11,825 nt of DNA from assembly GCA_007129225.1 (NCBI GenBank), contig SKVX01000304.1:1-11825 (forward strand). Reading direction: 5' to 3'. Of this stretch, positions 5,706 through 11,825 are shown in pieces. How positions within the stretch are numbered: the first letter of the stretch is position 1; every line of letters begins with the position of its first letter. Under the pieces are notes generated by a model. It had not been told where the DNA came from, searched no databases, and saw nothing but the letters and a program-made list of their open reading frames with translations. A program made the position numbers and the translations under genes. The DNA is from Halomonas sp. Its GTDB lineage: Bacteria > Pseudomonadota > Gammaproteobacteria > Pseudomonadales > Halomonadaceae.

Positions 5706-8700
5706 CTATTGATGGAACGCGGCCTTTGGGTCAGGGTGCCCGGGAGCCACCTGGTGCTGCTCGATCATGTAGCGCTTGAGCCCATCCAGCGGCATGGGCC
5801 GGGCAAAGTAGAACCCCTGGAAGACATCGCAGCCATGCTCGGCCAGGAAATCACGCTGGGGACGCTCCTCGATCCCTTCCGCCACCACCTTGAGGCCCAG
5901 GTGATGGGCCATGGAGATGATCCCCTGGACGATGGCGCTGTCATGGGGGTTGGTGGTGACATCGCGGATAAAGCTGCGATCGATCTTGATCTTGCCGATC
6001 GGCAGCTGCTTGAGGTAGCTCAGACTGGAGTAGCCGGTACCGAAGTCGTCGACGGAGACCTCGATCCCCATGTCCCGCAGCTTGTGCAGCGTAGCGATGG
6101 CGGCGGCGGTATCGTTCATCAGGATGCCCTCCGTCAGCTCCAGTTCGAGGTAGTCAGGGGACAGACCGGTCTCCAATAGCGCCTGCTGCAGGTTGGTCAT
6201 GAAATTGGGGCGATGGAACTGCAGCGGCGAAAGGTTGACCGAAACCCGATGGTGTCCGTAGCCCTGGGCTGCCAACAGGCACATGTCGAGACAGGCGCGT
6301 CTCAGCACCCATTCGCTGATCGGGCCGATCTGCCCGGTATCCTCCGCCAGCGGAATGAACAGCCCCGGTGAGAGATAGCCCCTGACCGGGTGCTTCCAGC
6401 GCACCAGCGCCTCGAAGCCCGCCACGCTGCCGTCGGCGGCATTCAGCAGCGGCTGGTAATGCAGCTCGAAGTTCTCCGCCTCGATGGCTTCCTGCAGGTC
6501 GTTGCGCAACGCCATGCGGGAGCTCACCTCATCGTTGAGATCGCTGGTAAAGCACTCCCAGGCGTTGCGCCCCTTCTGCTTGGCGCGATACATGGCCATG
6601 TCGGCCTGCTGGATCAGTTCCACCGGGTTCTCCAGCCCCTCGTAAAGGAAGGCGACCCCCACGCTGGCTCCGATATAGAGCTCCTGCTCGGCGATACGGA
6701 ACGGCCGGGCGACGCAGGCCAGCAGCCGCTCGGTGAGCCGCAAGGCAGACTCCTCCCGACTCAGTTCCGGCAACAGGATCACGAACTCGTCGCTGCCGAA
6801 GCGGGCCAGCGTATCGCCGGGGTCCAGCTCATCCGCCAGGCGCTGGGCGACCTCGATCAGCACCTGATCCCCCACTCCATGGCCCAGGCTGTCGTTGATC
6901 GGCTTGAAATCATCCAGGTCGAGGAACAGTACCGCCAGGTGCCTGCCATGCCGCCGTGCCAGCTGCACGTCGTGCAGCAGGTGATCCTCGAACAGCGACC
7001 GATTGGCCAGGCCCGTCAAGGCATCGTGGCTGGCATGGAAGGAGAGCTTCGCCTCATAGGCCTTGCGCTCCGAGATGTCATGCTGCACGCCGACGAAATG
7101 CGTCACCACGCCCGCCGTATCGCGCACCGGCGCCAGGTAGAGGTTGTTCCAGAAGGGCGAGCCATCCTTGCGATAGTTGCACAGGGTGACGTTCACCTCT
7201 TCGCTCTCGGCCAGGGCACGGCGAAGCTGCTCTACCGAGTCGGGATCGGTCTCGCGCCCCTGCAGGAAACGGCAGTTGCGCCCCAGTACCTCTTCTCGTG
7301 AATAACCGGTAATGCGCTCGAAGGCTTCATTGGCATAGATGATCGGCATGCCCGCCACCTGGGCATCGGCGATGACGACACCGTTGATACTCGCCTCGAC
7401 GCTGCGTTGCAAGATGCGCAGTTCCGTTTCGTTCCGATGGCGCTCGGTCATGTCCTTGGCAATGCCATAGAAGCCGATGACACGCTCGTCGACGATGATG
7501 GGTAGATTGGTCAGGTCGAGATAGACCGCAGCCCCATCCTGCCGCCTGAGGGCCAGTGAATAGCGGAAGGCTTCGCCCTTTCCGGCGTCCTGATAGAGCT
7601 GCGCAATACGCGCCTGGTCGCTCGGCTCGATCAACTCGGCGAAGTGCGAGCCGATCAACCGCTCCAGGGTATAGCCGGTAATCTGGCAGCAGGCATCGTT
7701 GGCGGTCAGGAAATAGCCCTGCAGATCGAGCGAGAAGACCGCATCGGGGTGGTAGGTGAACAGGGAGCGGTAGCGCTGCTCGCTCTCGCGCAGGGCGCGG
7801 CGGTTCTGCTCTCGCTCCACCGCCAGGGAGACCAGTTCTGCCGACTCGATGATGCGTCGACGCTCGGCGCGGGTCGGTTCTCCCGGCTCCCTGAAATAGG
7901 TGCCGAAAGCGCCCAATAAACGTCCGTCGCTGGCTATTACCGGATAGGACCAGCAGGCGCGCAGGCCGTGCTCGGCGGCCAGGCCATGATAGCCGGCCCA
8001 GTGCGGATCGGTGGCGATGTCGGCGCAGACCACGAAGTCCCGTATATGGGCGGCACGGCCGCAGGCACCCGCCCCGGGCCCCACGCCGACCCCACGCACC
8101 GCTTCACAGTAGCGCTCGGGCAAGCTGACCGAGTAGACGCTCTCCAGCGATTTGCGGTCATCTCCACAGAGCATGATGGAGCACAGGGAACCGGGCGCAT
8201 GGGACTCCACCATCCGGCAGATCGCCCTGAGCGTATCGGACAGTGGCTGATCGCGGGCGATCAGGGTCTGCACGCGCTGCTGGGCGCGAAGGTGACGCTG
8301 GGTTCGCGCCAGGGAGACCGAGCGTCGACGGCTCAGGCTCGCCATGCCCAGGCTGAAGGCCAGCAGGTAGCTGAGAATCAAGCCCCCGATCGCCACGTTC
8401 ATCGGCATCAAGCCACCGATGGCCAGCGGGCCAACGGCGGCGTCGTATACCCGCGCCTCGACAGTGACCCCGCCCGGCAGCACGATCAGGACTTGATGAA
8501 GCTTCACGCCTCGTTCCGGCTCGTCACCATGATTGGCAGCCAACGGGCTGCCCTGCCGGTATAGCGACAGCATCAAGGGCGTCACGATGGCGCGAAGCTC
8601 CTCCCCCAGCAAGCGTTCGAGGTCGAACACACTGACCATCCGGCCATTGCCCGATCCGGGCAGCGGCACCGATACCAGCGCCAGTTCGGGGCTCAGAGCG

Positions 8701-9698
8701 TCAGGCAGAACCCAACGCGGGTAGCTGCCACCCACCGCCAACCAATCCAGCAGCCAGGCATCGTCCTGTCGAATCCAGCCATGAAACAGCAGCGCGCTGC
8801 TCCGATCACGGCCCCACCGGAACCGCTCGCTCTCATCCTGCCAATAGAGCGAGACCAGACTCGGCATGTCGCGAAAGTAGCTGTCGAACTCCGACTCGCG
8901 GTATGGCAGCGGCGGGCGGCCCGCAAAGTGGCCCCAGCGCTCGGCCATGCGCTGCAGGGTCAACTGCTGGGTATCGAGGGCTCCCTCAGCCGTGATCTTG
9001 AAGTTGGTCAACAGCTCCGTTGCATGGCGCTGCTTGGCGTCGTACTGCTGCCAGGTGAGGGAGTACCAGGCGAGGCCGCTCGCCATCACCCCTGCCGCCA
9101 GCGCCATCACCATGACACGGCTGAGCACCGGCGGCGCCGAGGCGCGACGACCGATGAGAACCATAGCCGCACCGCTCAACAAAGCCGGCAAGGCGGTAAA
9201 GGACGTCGTGAATGGCGTACCCCAAGGGCCCGGCATGATGACGCCTGGCCAGATGACCTCGGCCAGGCTGATGCCCCCGGTGGACACTACCACCAGGCCT
9301 CCCAACACCCAGCCCAGCCGTGCCCGGCGTGTCACCTTGCCTGCCAGCAGGCACGCCGACACCGCCAGCAGGCTAATGCTGGTGGAAAGCGCCACCGGCA
9401 CCGGCCAGATTTCCAGCACAGTCCACTGGCCTTCCGGCAACAGAGCCAGCAGGGGCGCATACAACCCGAAAGGCAGCAGCAATGCCCCGCAGAGCTGGGC
9501 CCAGCGGGGTCGATTCAGCATGGTCGCAAGCAAGCCGCCGCCCACCAGCAGCATCAAGGGCAGGCTGGCCCTGGAAAGGTTCCAGTCCACCGGCAGCTGC
9601 CAGGTCGCCAGACCGTTGAACACTCCCATGACCATGAGCAGCATCGGCACCAGAATCAGCCAGGTTTGAAGCGCCACCTGCTGAGAGTTATTGGGCAT
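5706..9698 (-). CDS. Membrane GAF-PAS-LOV-GGDEF-EAL blue-light/c-di-GMP signalling protein
   Basis: This 1330-residue protein has about seven hydrophobic helices (13-33, 45-61, 66-87, 101-121, 128-150, 164-184, 193-215), a probable periplasmic domain (216-432), an eighth helix (433-454), GAF (about 480-632), PAS (about 640-755), LOV (about 760-885), GGDEF (about 890-1060) and EAL (about 1075-1320). The LOV domain carries NCRFLQ with photoactive Cys809, plus N841, N851 and Q872. These offsets equal those of Avena LOV2 C450/N482/N492/Q513. The cyclase motif is GSDEF (968-972), and the RxxD inhibitory site is absent (DPGD there), so cyclase activity is uncertain. The EAL domain looks complete: EAL 1096-1098, DDFGTGYSS from 1217, and VVAEGIE with E1274. 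I infer a c-di-GMP phosphodiesterase controlled by light and other inputs. AGGGGG four bases before the ATG and an upstream sigma-28 site support the start and suggest flagellar co-regulation. Confidence 0.92.
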   Translation of the reverse strand: MPNNSQQVALQTWLILVPMLLMVMGVFNGLATWQLPVDWNLSRASLPLMLLVGGGLLATMLNRPRWAQLCGALLLPFGLYAPLLALLPEGQWTVLEIWPVPVALSTSISLLAVSACLLAGKVTRRARLGWVLGGLVVVSTGGISLAEVIWPGVIMPGPWGTPFTTSFTALPALLSGAAMVLIGRRASAPPVLSRVMVMALAAGVMASGLAWYSLTWQQYDAKQRHATELLTNFKITAEGALDTQQLTLQRMAERWGHFAGRPPLPYRESEFDSYFRDMPSLVSLYWQDESERFRWGRDRSSALLFHGWIRQDDAWLLDWLAVGGSYPRWVLPDALSPELALVSVPLPGSGNGRMVSVFDLERLLGEELRAIVTPLMLSLYRQGSPLAANHGDEPERGVKLHQVLIVLPGGVTVEARVYDAAVGPLAIGGLMPMNVAIGGLILSYLLAFSLGMASLSRRRSVSLARTQRHLRAQQRVQTLIARDQPLSDTLRAICRMVESHAPGSLCSIMLCGDDRKSLESVYSVSLPERYCEAVRGVGVGPGAGACGRAAHIRDFVVCADIATDPHWAGYHGLAAEHGLRACWSYPVIASDGRLLGAFGTYFREPGEPTRAERRRIIESAELVSLAVEREQNRRALRESEQRYRSLFTYHPDAVFSLDLQGYFLTANDACCQITGYTLERLIGSHFAELIEPSDQARIAQLYQDAGKGEAFRYSLALRRQDGAAVYLDLTNLPIIVDERVIGFYGIAKDMTERHRNETELRILQRSVEASINGVVIADAQVAGMPIIYANEAFERITGYSREEVLGRNCRFLQGRETDPDSVEQLRRALAESEEVNVTLCNYRKDGSPFWNNLYLAPVRDTAGVVTHFVGVQHDISERKAYEAKLSFHASHDALTGLANRSLFEDHLLHDVQLARRHGRHLAVLFLDLDDFKPINDSLGHGVGDQVLIEVAQRLADELDPGDTLARFGSDEFVILLPELSREESALRLTERLLACVARPFRIAEQELYIGASVGVAFLYEGLENPVELIQQADMAMYRAKQKGRNAWECFTSDLNDEVSSRMALRNDLQEAIEAENFELHYQPLLNAADGSVAGFEALVRWKHPVRGYLSPGLFIPLAEDTGQIGPISEWVLRRACLDMCLLAAQGYGHHRVSVNLSPLQFHRPNFMTNLQQALLETGLSPDYLELELTEGILMNDTAAAIATLHKLRDMGIEVSVDDFGTGYSSLSYLKQLPIGKIKIDRSFIRDVTTNPHDSAIVQGIISMAHHLGLKVVAEGIEERPQRDFLAEHGCDVFQGFYFARPMPLDGLKRYMIEQHQVAPGHPDPKAAFHQ

Positions 9699-9735
9699 AT
9701 CGCCCCCTGCTCGTGAATGAGTCCTGATGGTCGAC

Positions 9736-9762
9736 TTATCGGCCGTTAGGCAAAACTCTTGA
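9736..9762 (-). promoter_or_regulatory. Sigma-28 (FliA)-type promoter for the LOV-GGDEF-EAL gene
   Basis: The minus strand reads TCAAGAGT, 11 bases, then GCCGATAA. The -10 element is a perfect match to the FliA consensus and the spacer is exact. The -35 element matches five of eight positions and keeps the AAG core. Transcription would begin near 9728, about 30 bases before the ATG. The pattern resembles the fliD promoter site in this same window, which strengthens the call. Confidence 0.72.
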
Positions 9763-9801
9763 GGCTCCCTTGATGTTCTCCTGGAAATGGAGACGATCGG
9801 G

Positions 9802-9818
9802 CGCCCTCAGGCAGGGCG
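9802..9818 (-). terminator. Weak GC hairpin after the diguanylate cyclase gene
   Basis: CGCCCT, a five-base loop and AGGGCG form a six-base-pair stem about 30 bases after the stop codon of the diguanylate cyclase gene. There is no following T run, so termination is uncertain. It does separate that gene from the sigma-28 site downstream. Confidence 0.25.
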
Positions 9819-9847
9819 TATCTTCCATGGCGGTAGCGGGAATCTTG

Positions 9848-11074
9848 TCAGGCGAGAGGCGGTGACTCGGCGGCAACGACGCGATTGCGCCCGGCGTGCT
9901 TGGCGCGGTACAGCGCCTCGTCGGCCCGCTTGAGCGCCTCCTGGGCGGGCTCATCCTGCATCAGCTGAGTGACACCGATGCTGGTCGTCAACGAAATACG
10001 CTGCCGTTCGCGGTCGCGGAATTCGAAGGCCTCCACCGCAAAGCGGATACGCTCCGCTATCTCCATGGCCCTGGCCTGGCCGCTGCCGAGCAGCAACACC
10101 ACGAACTCCTCGCCACCGTAGCGAGCGGTGCAGTCATGCTTGCGGGTCTGCCCAATCAGCACCTCGGCGAACTGGCACAGCACGCCATCGCCCACGGAGT
10201 GGCCATAGGTGTCATTGATCTGCTTGAAATGATCGATATCGAGCATTAGCAGCGAACAAGGCACGCTACCCGCACTGTCCAGCCCTTCGGTATCCCGCTG
10301 CCAGGCCTGGATCTTGGCCAGGTGGATCTCCAGTGCACCTCGGTTGAACAGTCCCGTCAGCGGGTCGTGGGTGGCCTGACGATAGAGGCGTAACAGCAGG
10401 CTGAGCTGGAAATGATTGGCCGCCAAGGAGACCGCCAACAGGCTCGACAGGAGCCAGAACGCTTCTGCGCCGCGCCCAGTCAGCCAGCTGCCGTCGACCA
10501 TCTGGGAAAACACCTGCAAAGCCAGCATAGCGATACCGGCGAGCAGCGACTCCAGGATCGTGAAGGGGAAGACGCTGAGCGATGCCACCAGCAGGAAGGG
10601 AATGAAGCCGTAGCCCACCAGATTGTGCAGCTCATGCGGCGGCAGCATGAGCAGCACCAGGGTATAGAAGGCCGCGGGCAATGCCAGCAGCATGCCGGCA
10701 CAGAAACGGATGTGACGAATCCGCTCCTGGCTGTAAAGGGCGAGCAGCAGCACGGCAACCAGACCCAGGATCAGCACAACCCGTCCGGCCAGGGTGTACT
10801 TGAGCAGCTCAGTGGGCAGCACCAGGGCATCCACCACGATCCACAGCGGGGAGAGAATGGCAAAGATGATGCCCAACGCCAGCACACGGCTGCGCAGGTA
10901 GCGCGAGTGGGCAAAGGCGAAGTCACGGGAGTGATGATGGCGGCTGAAGGTATCGCGCAGCGAACTGAAACCGACGAATAGCTCATGGCCCGCCTCAGGC
11001 GGTTCGGCCAGCCTGTCCAGACGACGCGTGCGGCGCTCGGCGTCTTGCGTTTCCTTCAGTTTGCTGAAAAGCAT
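9848..11074 (-). CDS. Membrane-bound diguanylate cyclase (six-TM sensor, GGDEF)
   Basis: This 408-residue protein has a charged cytoplasmic N-terminus (1-60), six hydrophobic segments (about 64-86, 94-114, 123-144, 151-171, 173-192, 205-225) and a GGDEF domain (about 232-400). The domain begins HDPLTGLFNR and has the metal-binding LDIDHFKQINDTYGH segment. The active-site motif is GGEEF at 320-324. An RxxD inhibitory site (RKHD, 311-314) lies exactly five residues before it, so product feedback inhibition is expected. It should make c-di-GMP from two GTP at the inner membrane. The membrane part is not one I can name; it probably senses a ligand or a membrane state. GAGGT six bases before the ATG supports the start. 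It is the only clear c-di-GMP synthase in the window and lies just before the LOV-EAL gene, which probably opposes it. Confidence 0.92.
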   Translation of the reverse strand: MLFSKLKETQDAERRTRRLDRLAEPPEAGHELFVGFSSLRDTFSRHHHSRDFAFAHSRYLRSRVLALGIIFAILSPLWIVVDALVLPTELLKYTLAGRVVLILGLVAVLLLALYSQERIRHIRFCAGMLLALPAAFYTLVLLMLPPHELHNLVGYGFIPFLLVASLSVFPFTILESLLAGIAMLALQVFSQMVDGSWLTGRGAEAFWLLSSLLAVSLAANHFQLSLLLRLYRQATHDPLTGLFNRGALEIHLAKIQAWQRDTEGLDSAGSVPCSLLMLDIDHFKQINDTYGHSVGDGVLCQFAEVLIGQTRKHDCTARYGGEEFVVLLLGSGQARAMEIAERIRFAVEAFEFRDRERQRISLTTSIGVTQLMQDEPAQEALKRADEALYRAKHAGRNRVVAAESPPLA

Positions 11075-11113
11075 TCAGTGACCTCAGTAGACCGGCTTAT
11101 CCGCTGCCATACA

Positions 11114-11126
11114 GCACAAACTGTGC
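11114..11126. promoter_or_regulatory. Small palindrome upstream of the diguanylate cyclase gene
   Basis: GCACA-AAC-TGTGC is a perfect inverted repeat with five-base arms, about 40 bases upstream of the cyclase ATG. It could be a binding site for a dimeric regulator. A degenerate sigma-28-like element (CACAGTTT, 13 bases, GCGGATAA) overlaps it on the minus strand, but its spacer is two bases too long. Confidence 0.3.
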
Positions 11127-11160
11127 CCAACCGAGCCTCATTGTAACAGCGAATGCTATG

Positions 11161-11197
11161 GAAAATGCCTTAGAGTCTTGATCTAAAGCAAGTTTTC
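11161..11197 (-). terminator. Probable intrinsic terminator after the DUF2835 gene
   Basis: On the minus strand, about 12 bases after the DUF2835 stop, there is an A tract (GAAAA), then a stem TGCTTTAGA paired with TCTAAGGCA (nine pairs, one G-U) around a seven-base loop, then TTTTC. An A tract, stem and T tract suggest an intrinsic terminator that could work in both directions. The stem is AT-rich, so its strength is uncertain. Confidence 0.5.
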
Positions 11198-11208
11198 TGC
11201 GGGATAGG

Positions 11209-11430
11209 CTAGCCCAAACGCTGTATCGCAATGAAGCGCCCCGCATCGGAAAAGGTCAGCCTGAAGCGGCCATGCACCCCGTCCCGGGTCACCACCCGGC
11301 GTAGCGCCTCGGCGGGAAAGATCACCTTCCTGCCATCCAGACTGCGGGTATGCACCTGCCCGACCCGGCCCTCGTAATGGGCGAGGCAGGCATCATGGGA
11401 GAGTTCGATCACCACGTCGATGGTAGGCAT
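11209..11430 (-). CDS. DUF2835 family small protein
   Basis: This 73-residue protein matches the DUF2835 family in size and layout. It has an N-terminal beta strand (MPTIDVVIELS), then a YEGRVGQV segment, DGRKVIFPAEALRRVVT, and the C-terminal DGVHGRFRLTFSDAGRF block that is typical of this gammaproteobacterial family. The function of the family is unknown. It has no signal peptide or membrane helix and is probably cytoplasmic. The ribosome site before the ATG is weak. The gene is divergent from the SprA-like gene with 74 bases between starts, and is followed by a likely terminator, so it seems to be a single-gene transcript unrelated to the c-di-GMP genes. Confidence 0.85.
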   Translation of the reverse strand: MPTIDVVIELSHDACLAHYEGRVGQVHTRSLDGRKVIFPAEALRRVVTRDGVHGRFRLTFSDAGRFIAIQRLG

Positions 11431-11504
11431 GGCTCGTCAGGTTGCCGTCAACGCAAAAGTCGCCAATACTTTACCCCATTCGGCCCGCCCTACGGACATT
11501 CACC

Positions 11505-11825
11505 ATGCATGCATCCACCGTCATCGGCCCCGTGCCCTTCTCTTCCAGCAGTTGGCAGCCCGGCGCCGGCCTTGTCGGCAACGCCGAAGCCGCACGGCGG
11601 GTTGGTGAACCAGGCAATGCCGAGGTGTCTGGCCGGGCCGCCGAGGCTGCGGCCCAGGGCAAGGTCGCCGAGGGCGAGGCCGCACAGAAGCCCAATGGCG
11701 AAGCGCTGAGCCAGGAAGAGCTGCAACACCTCGAGCAGCTCAAGACCACCGACCGCGAAGTACGCCAGCATGAGCTGGCCCACCAGATCGCCGGCGGACA
11801 GTATACCGGTGCTGTCAGCTACCAG
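11505..11825 (+). CDS. SprA-related putative metalloprotease, 3' end cut by window
   Basis: A plus-strand frame opens at the ATG at 11505 and stays open for 107 codons to the window edge. Residues 1-75 are Ala/Gly/Glu-rich and probably disordered. They are followed by EELQHLEQLKTTDREVRQ and the zinc-protease motif HELAH (89-93), then GGQYTGAVSYQ. A basic helix with DREVRxHE, directly followed by a GGxYxGxxSY stretch, is the hallmark of the SprA-related putative metalloprotease family. Members are often annotated as putative metalloproteases; their substrates are unknown. The conserved domain's remainder lies beyond the window. The Shine-Dalgarno is weak (GGA about eight bases upstream). It is the only plus-strand gene here; overlapping minus-strand frames at 11471-11783 are shadows. 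Confidence 0.8.
   Translation, partial: MHASTVIGPVPFSSSSWQPGAGLVGNAEAARRVGEPGNAEVSGRAAEAAAQGKVAEGEAAQKPNGEALSQEELQHLEQLKTTDREVRQHELAHQIAGGQYTGAVSYQ

Noticed and set aside
6390..7301. 303-codon plus-strand frame
   Set aside because: It lies opposite the LOV, GGDEF and EAL domains, whose motifs prove the minus strand is coding. There is no domain and no ribosome site.
8781..9716. Long plus-strand frames (311 and 240 codons) opposite the N-terminal part of the LOV-GGDEF-EAL gene
   Set aside because: They are antisense shadows in GC-rich DNA, rich in Gln, His, Arg and Pro, with no recognisable domain. The minus-strand protein is well conserved throughout.
9736..9954. 72-codon minus-strand frame, including a 30-codon ATG version beginning at 9828
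   Set aside because: It has no ribosome site, overlaps the end of the cyclase gene in another frame, and runs through the sigma-28 promoter of the next gene.
11092..11125. Sigma-28-like site before the diguanylate cyclase gene (CACAGTTT, GCGGATAA)
   Set aside because: The spacer is 13 bases instead of 11 and both boxes have mismatches. It is too weak to call a promoter.
11431..11504. Promoters in the divergent spacer between DUF2835 and the SprA-like gene
   Set aside because: Only weak partial matches (for example TTGCCG with poor -10 candidates) are visible on either strand, not enough to support a call.

Overview
The window is high-GC, densely packed chromosomal DNA from a motile gammaproteobacterium. 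The FliD/FliS/FliT set, the DUF2835 protein and the SprA-type metalloprotease fit a Halomonas-like (Halomonadaceae) or pseudomonad-like background. The genus is an inference from protein flavour and was not tested. Nearly everything is on the minus strand, so genes read from right to left. The largest gap between genes is about 160 bases, and there are no RNA genes, insertion sequences, CRISPR arrays or phage genes that I can see.

Right edge (11161-11825): a small DUF2835 gene on the minus strand and, divergent from it, the 5' part of a SprA-like HExxH metalloprotease gene running off the window. A hairpin flanked by A and T tracts (11161-11197) probably ends the DUF2835 transcript.

Middle (3866-11074): three consecutive cyclic-di-GMP genes. 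First is a six-TM diguanylate cyclase with an intact GGEEF active site and inhibitory RxxD site. Second is a 1330-residue sensor with an eight-TM N-terminal region, a periplasmic domain, GAF, PAS, a complete LOV (blue-light flavin) domain, a GSDEF-type GGDEF domain and an intact EAL domain. Third is a fusion of a YcgR/FlgZ-type flagellar-brake region and PilZ domain to an HD-GYP domain that has lost two metal-ligand histidines.

Left (1-3742): a late flagellar operon fliD-fliS-fliT-fliK-like-flhB C-domain-like (partial). The last four genes overlap or abut (TGA/ATG abutment, GTGA overlap, 20-base overlap), which suggests translational coupling.

Two sites match the FliA (sigma-28) promoter pattern with the correct 11-base spacer. 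One is upstream of fliD (TAAAGTTG-N11-GCCGATAC). The other is upstream of the LOV-GGDEF-EAL gene (TCAAGAGT-N11-GCCGATAA). The sequence therefore suggests that a blue-light-responsive c-di-GMP enzyme is made together with the late flagellar genes. A PilZ-HD-GYP fusion in between could read c-di-GMP, and possibly hydrolyse it, at the motor. This light/flagellum/c-di-GMP module is the most interesting content of the window; its function is inferred and not shown.
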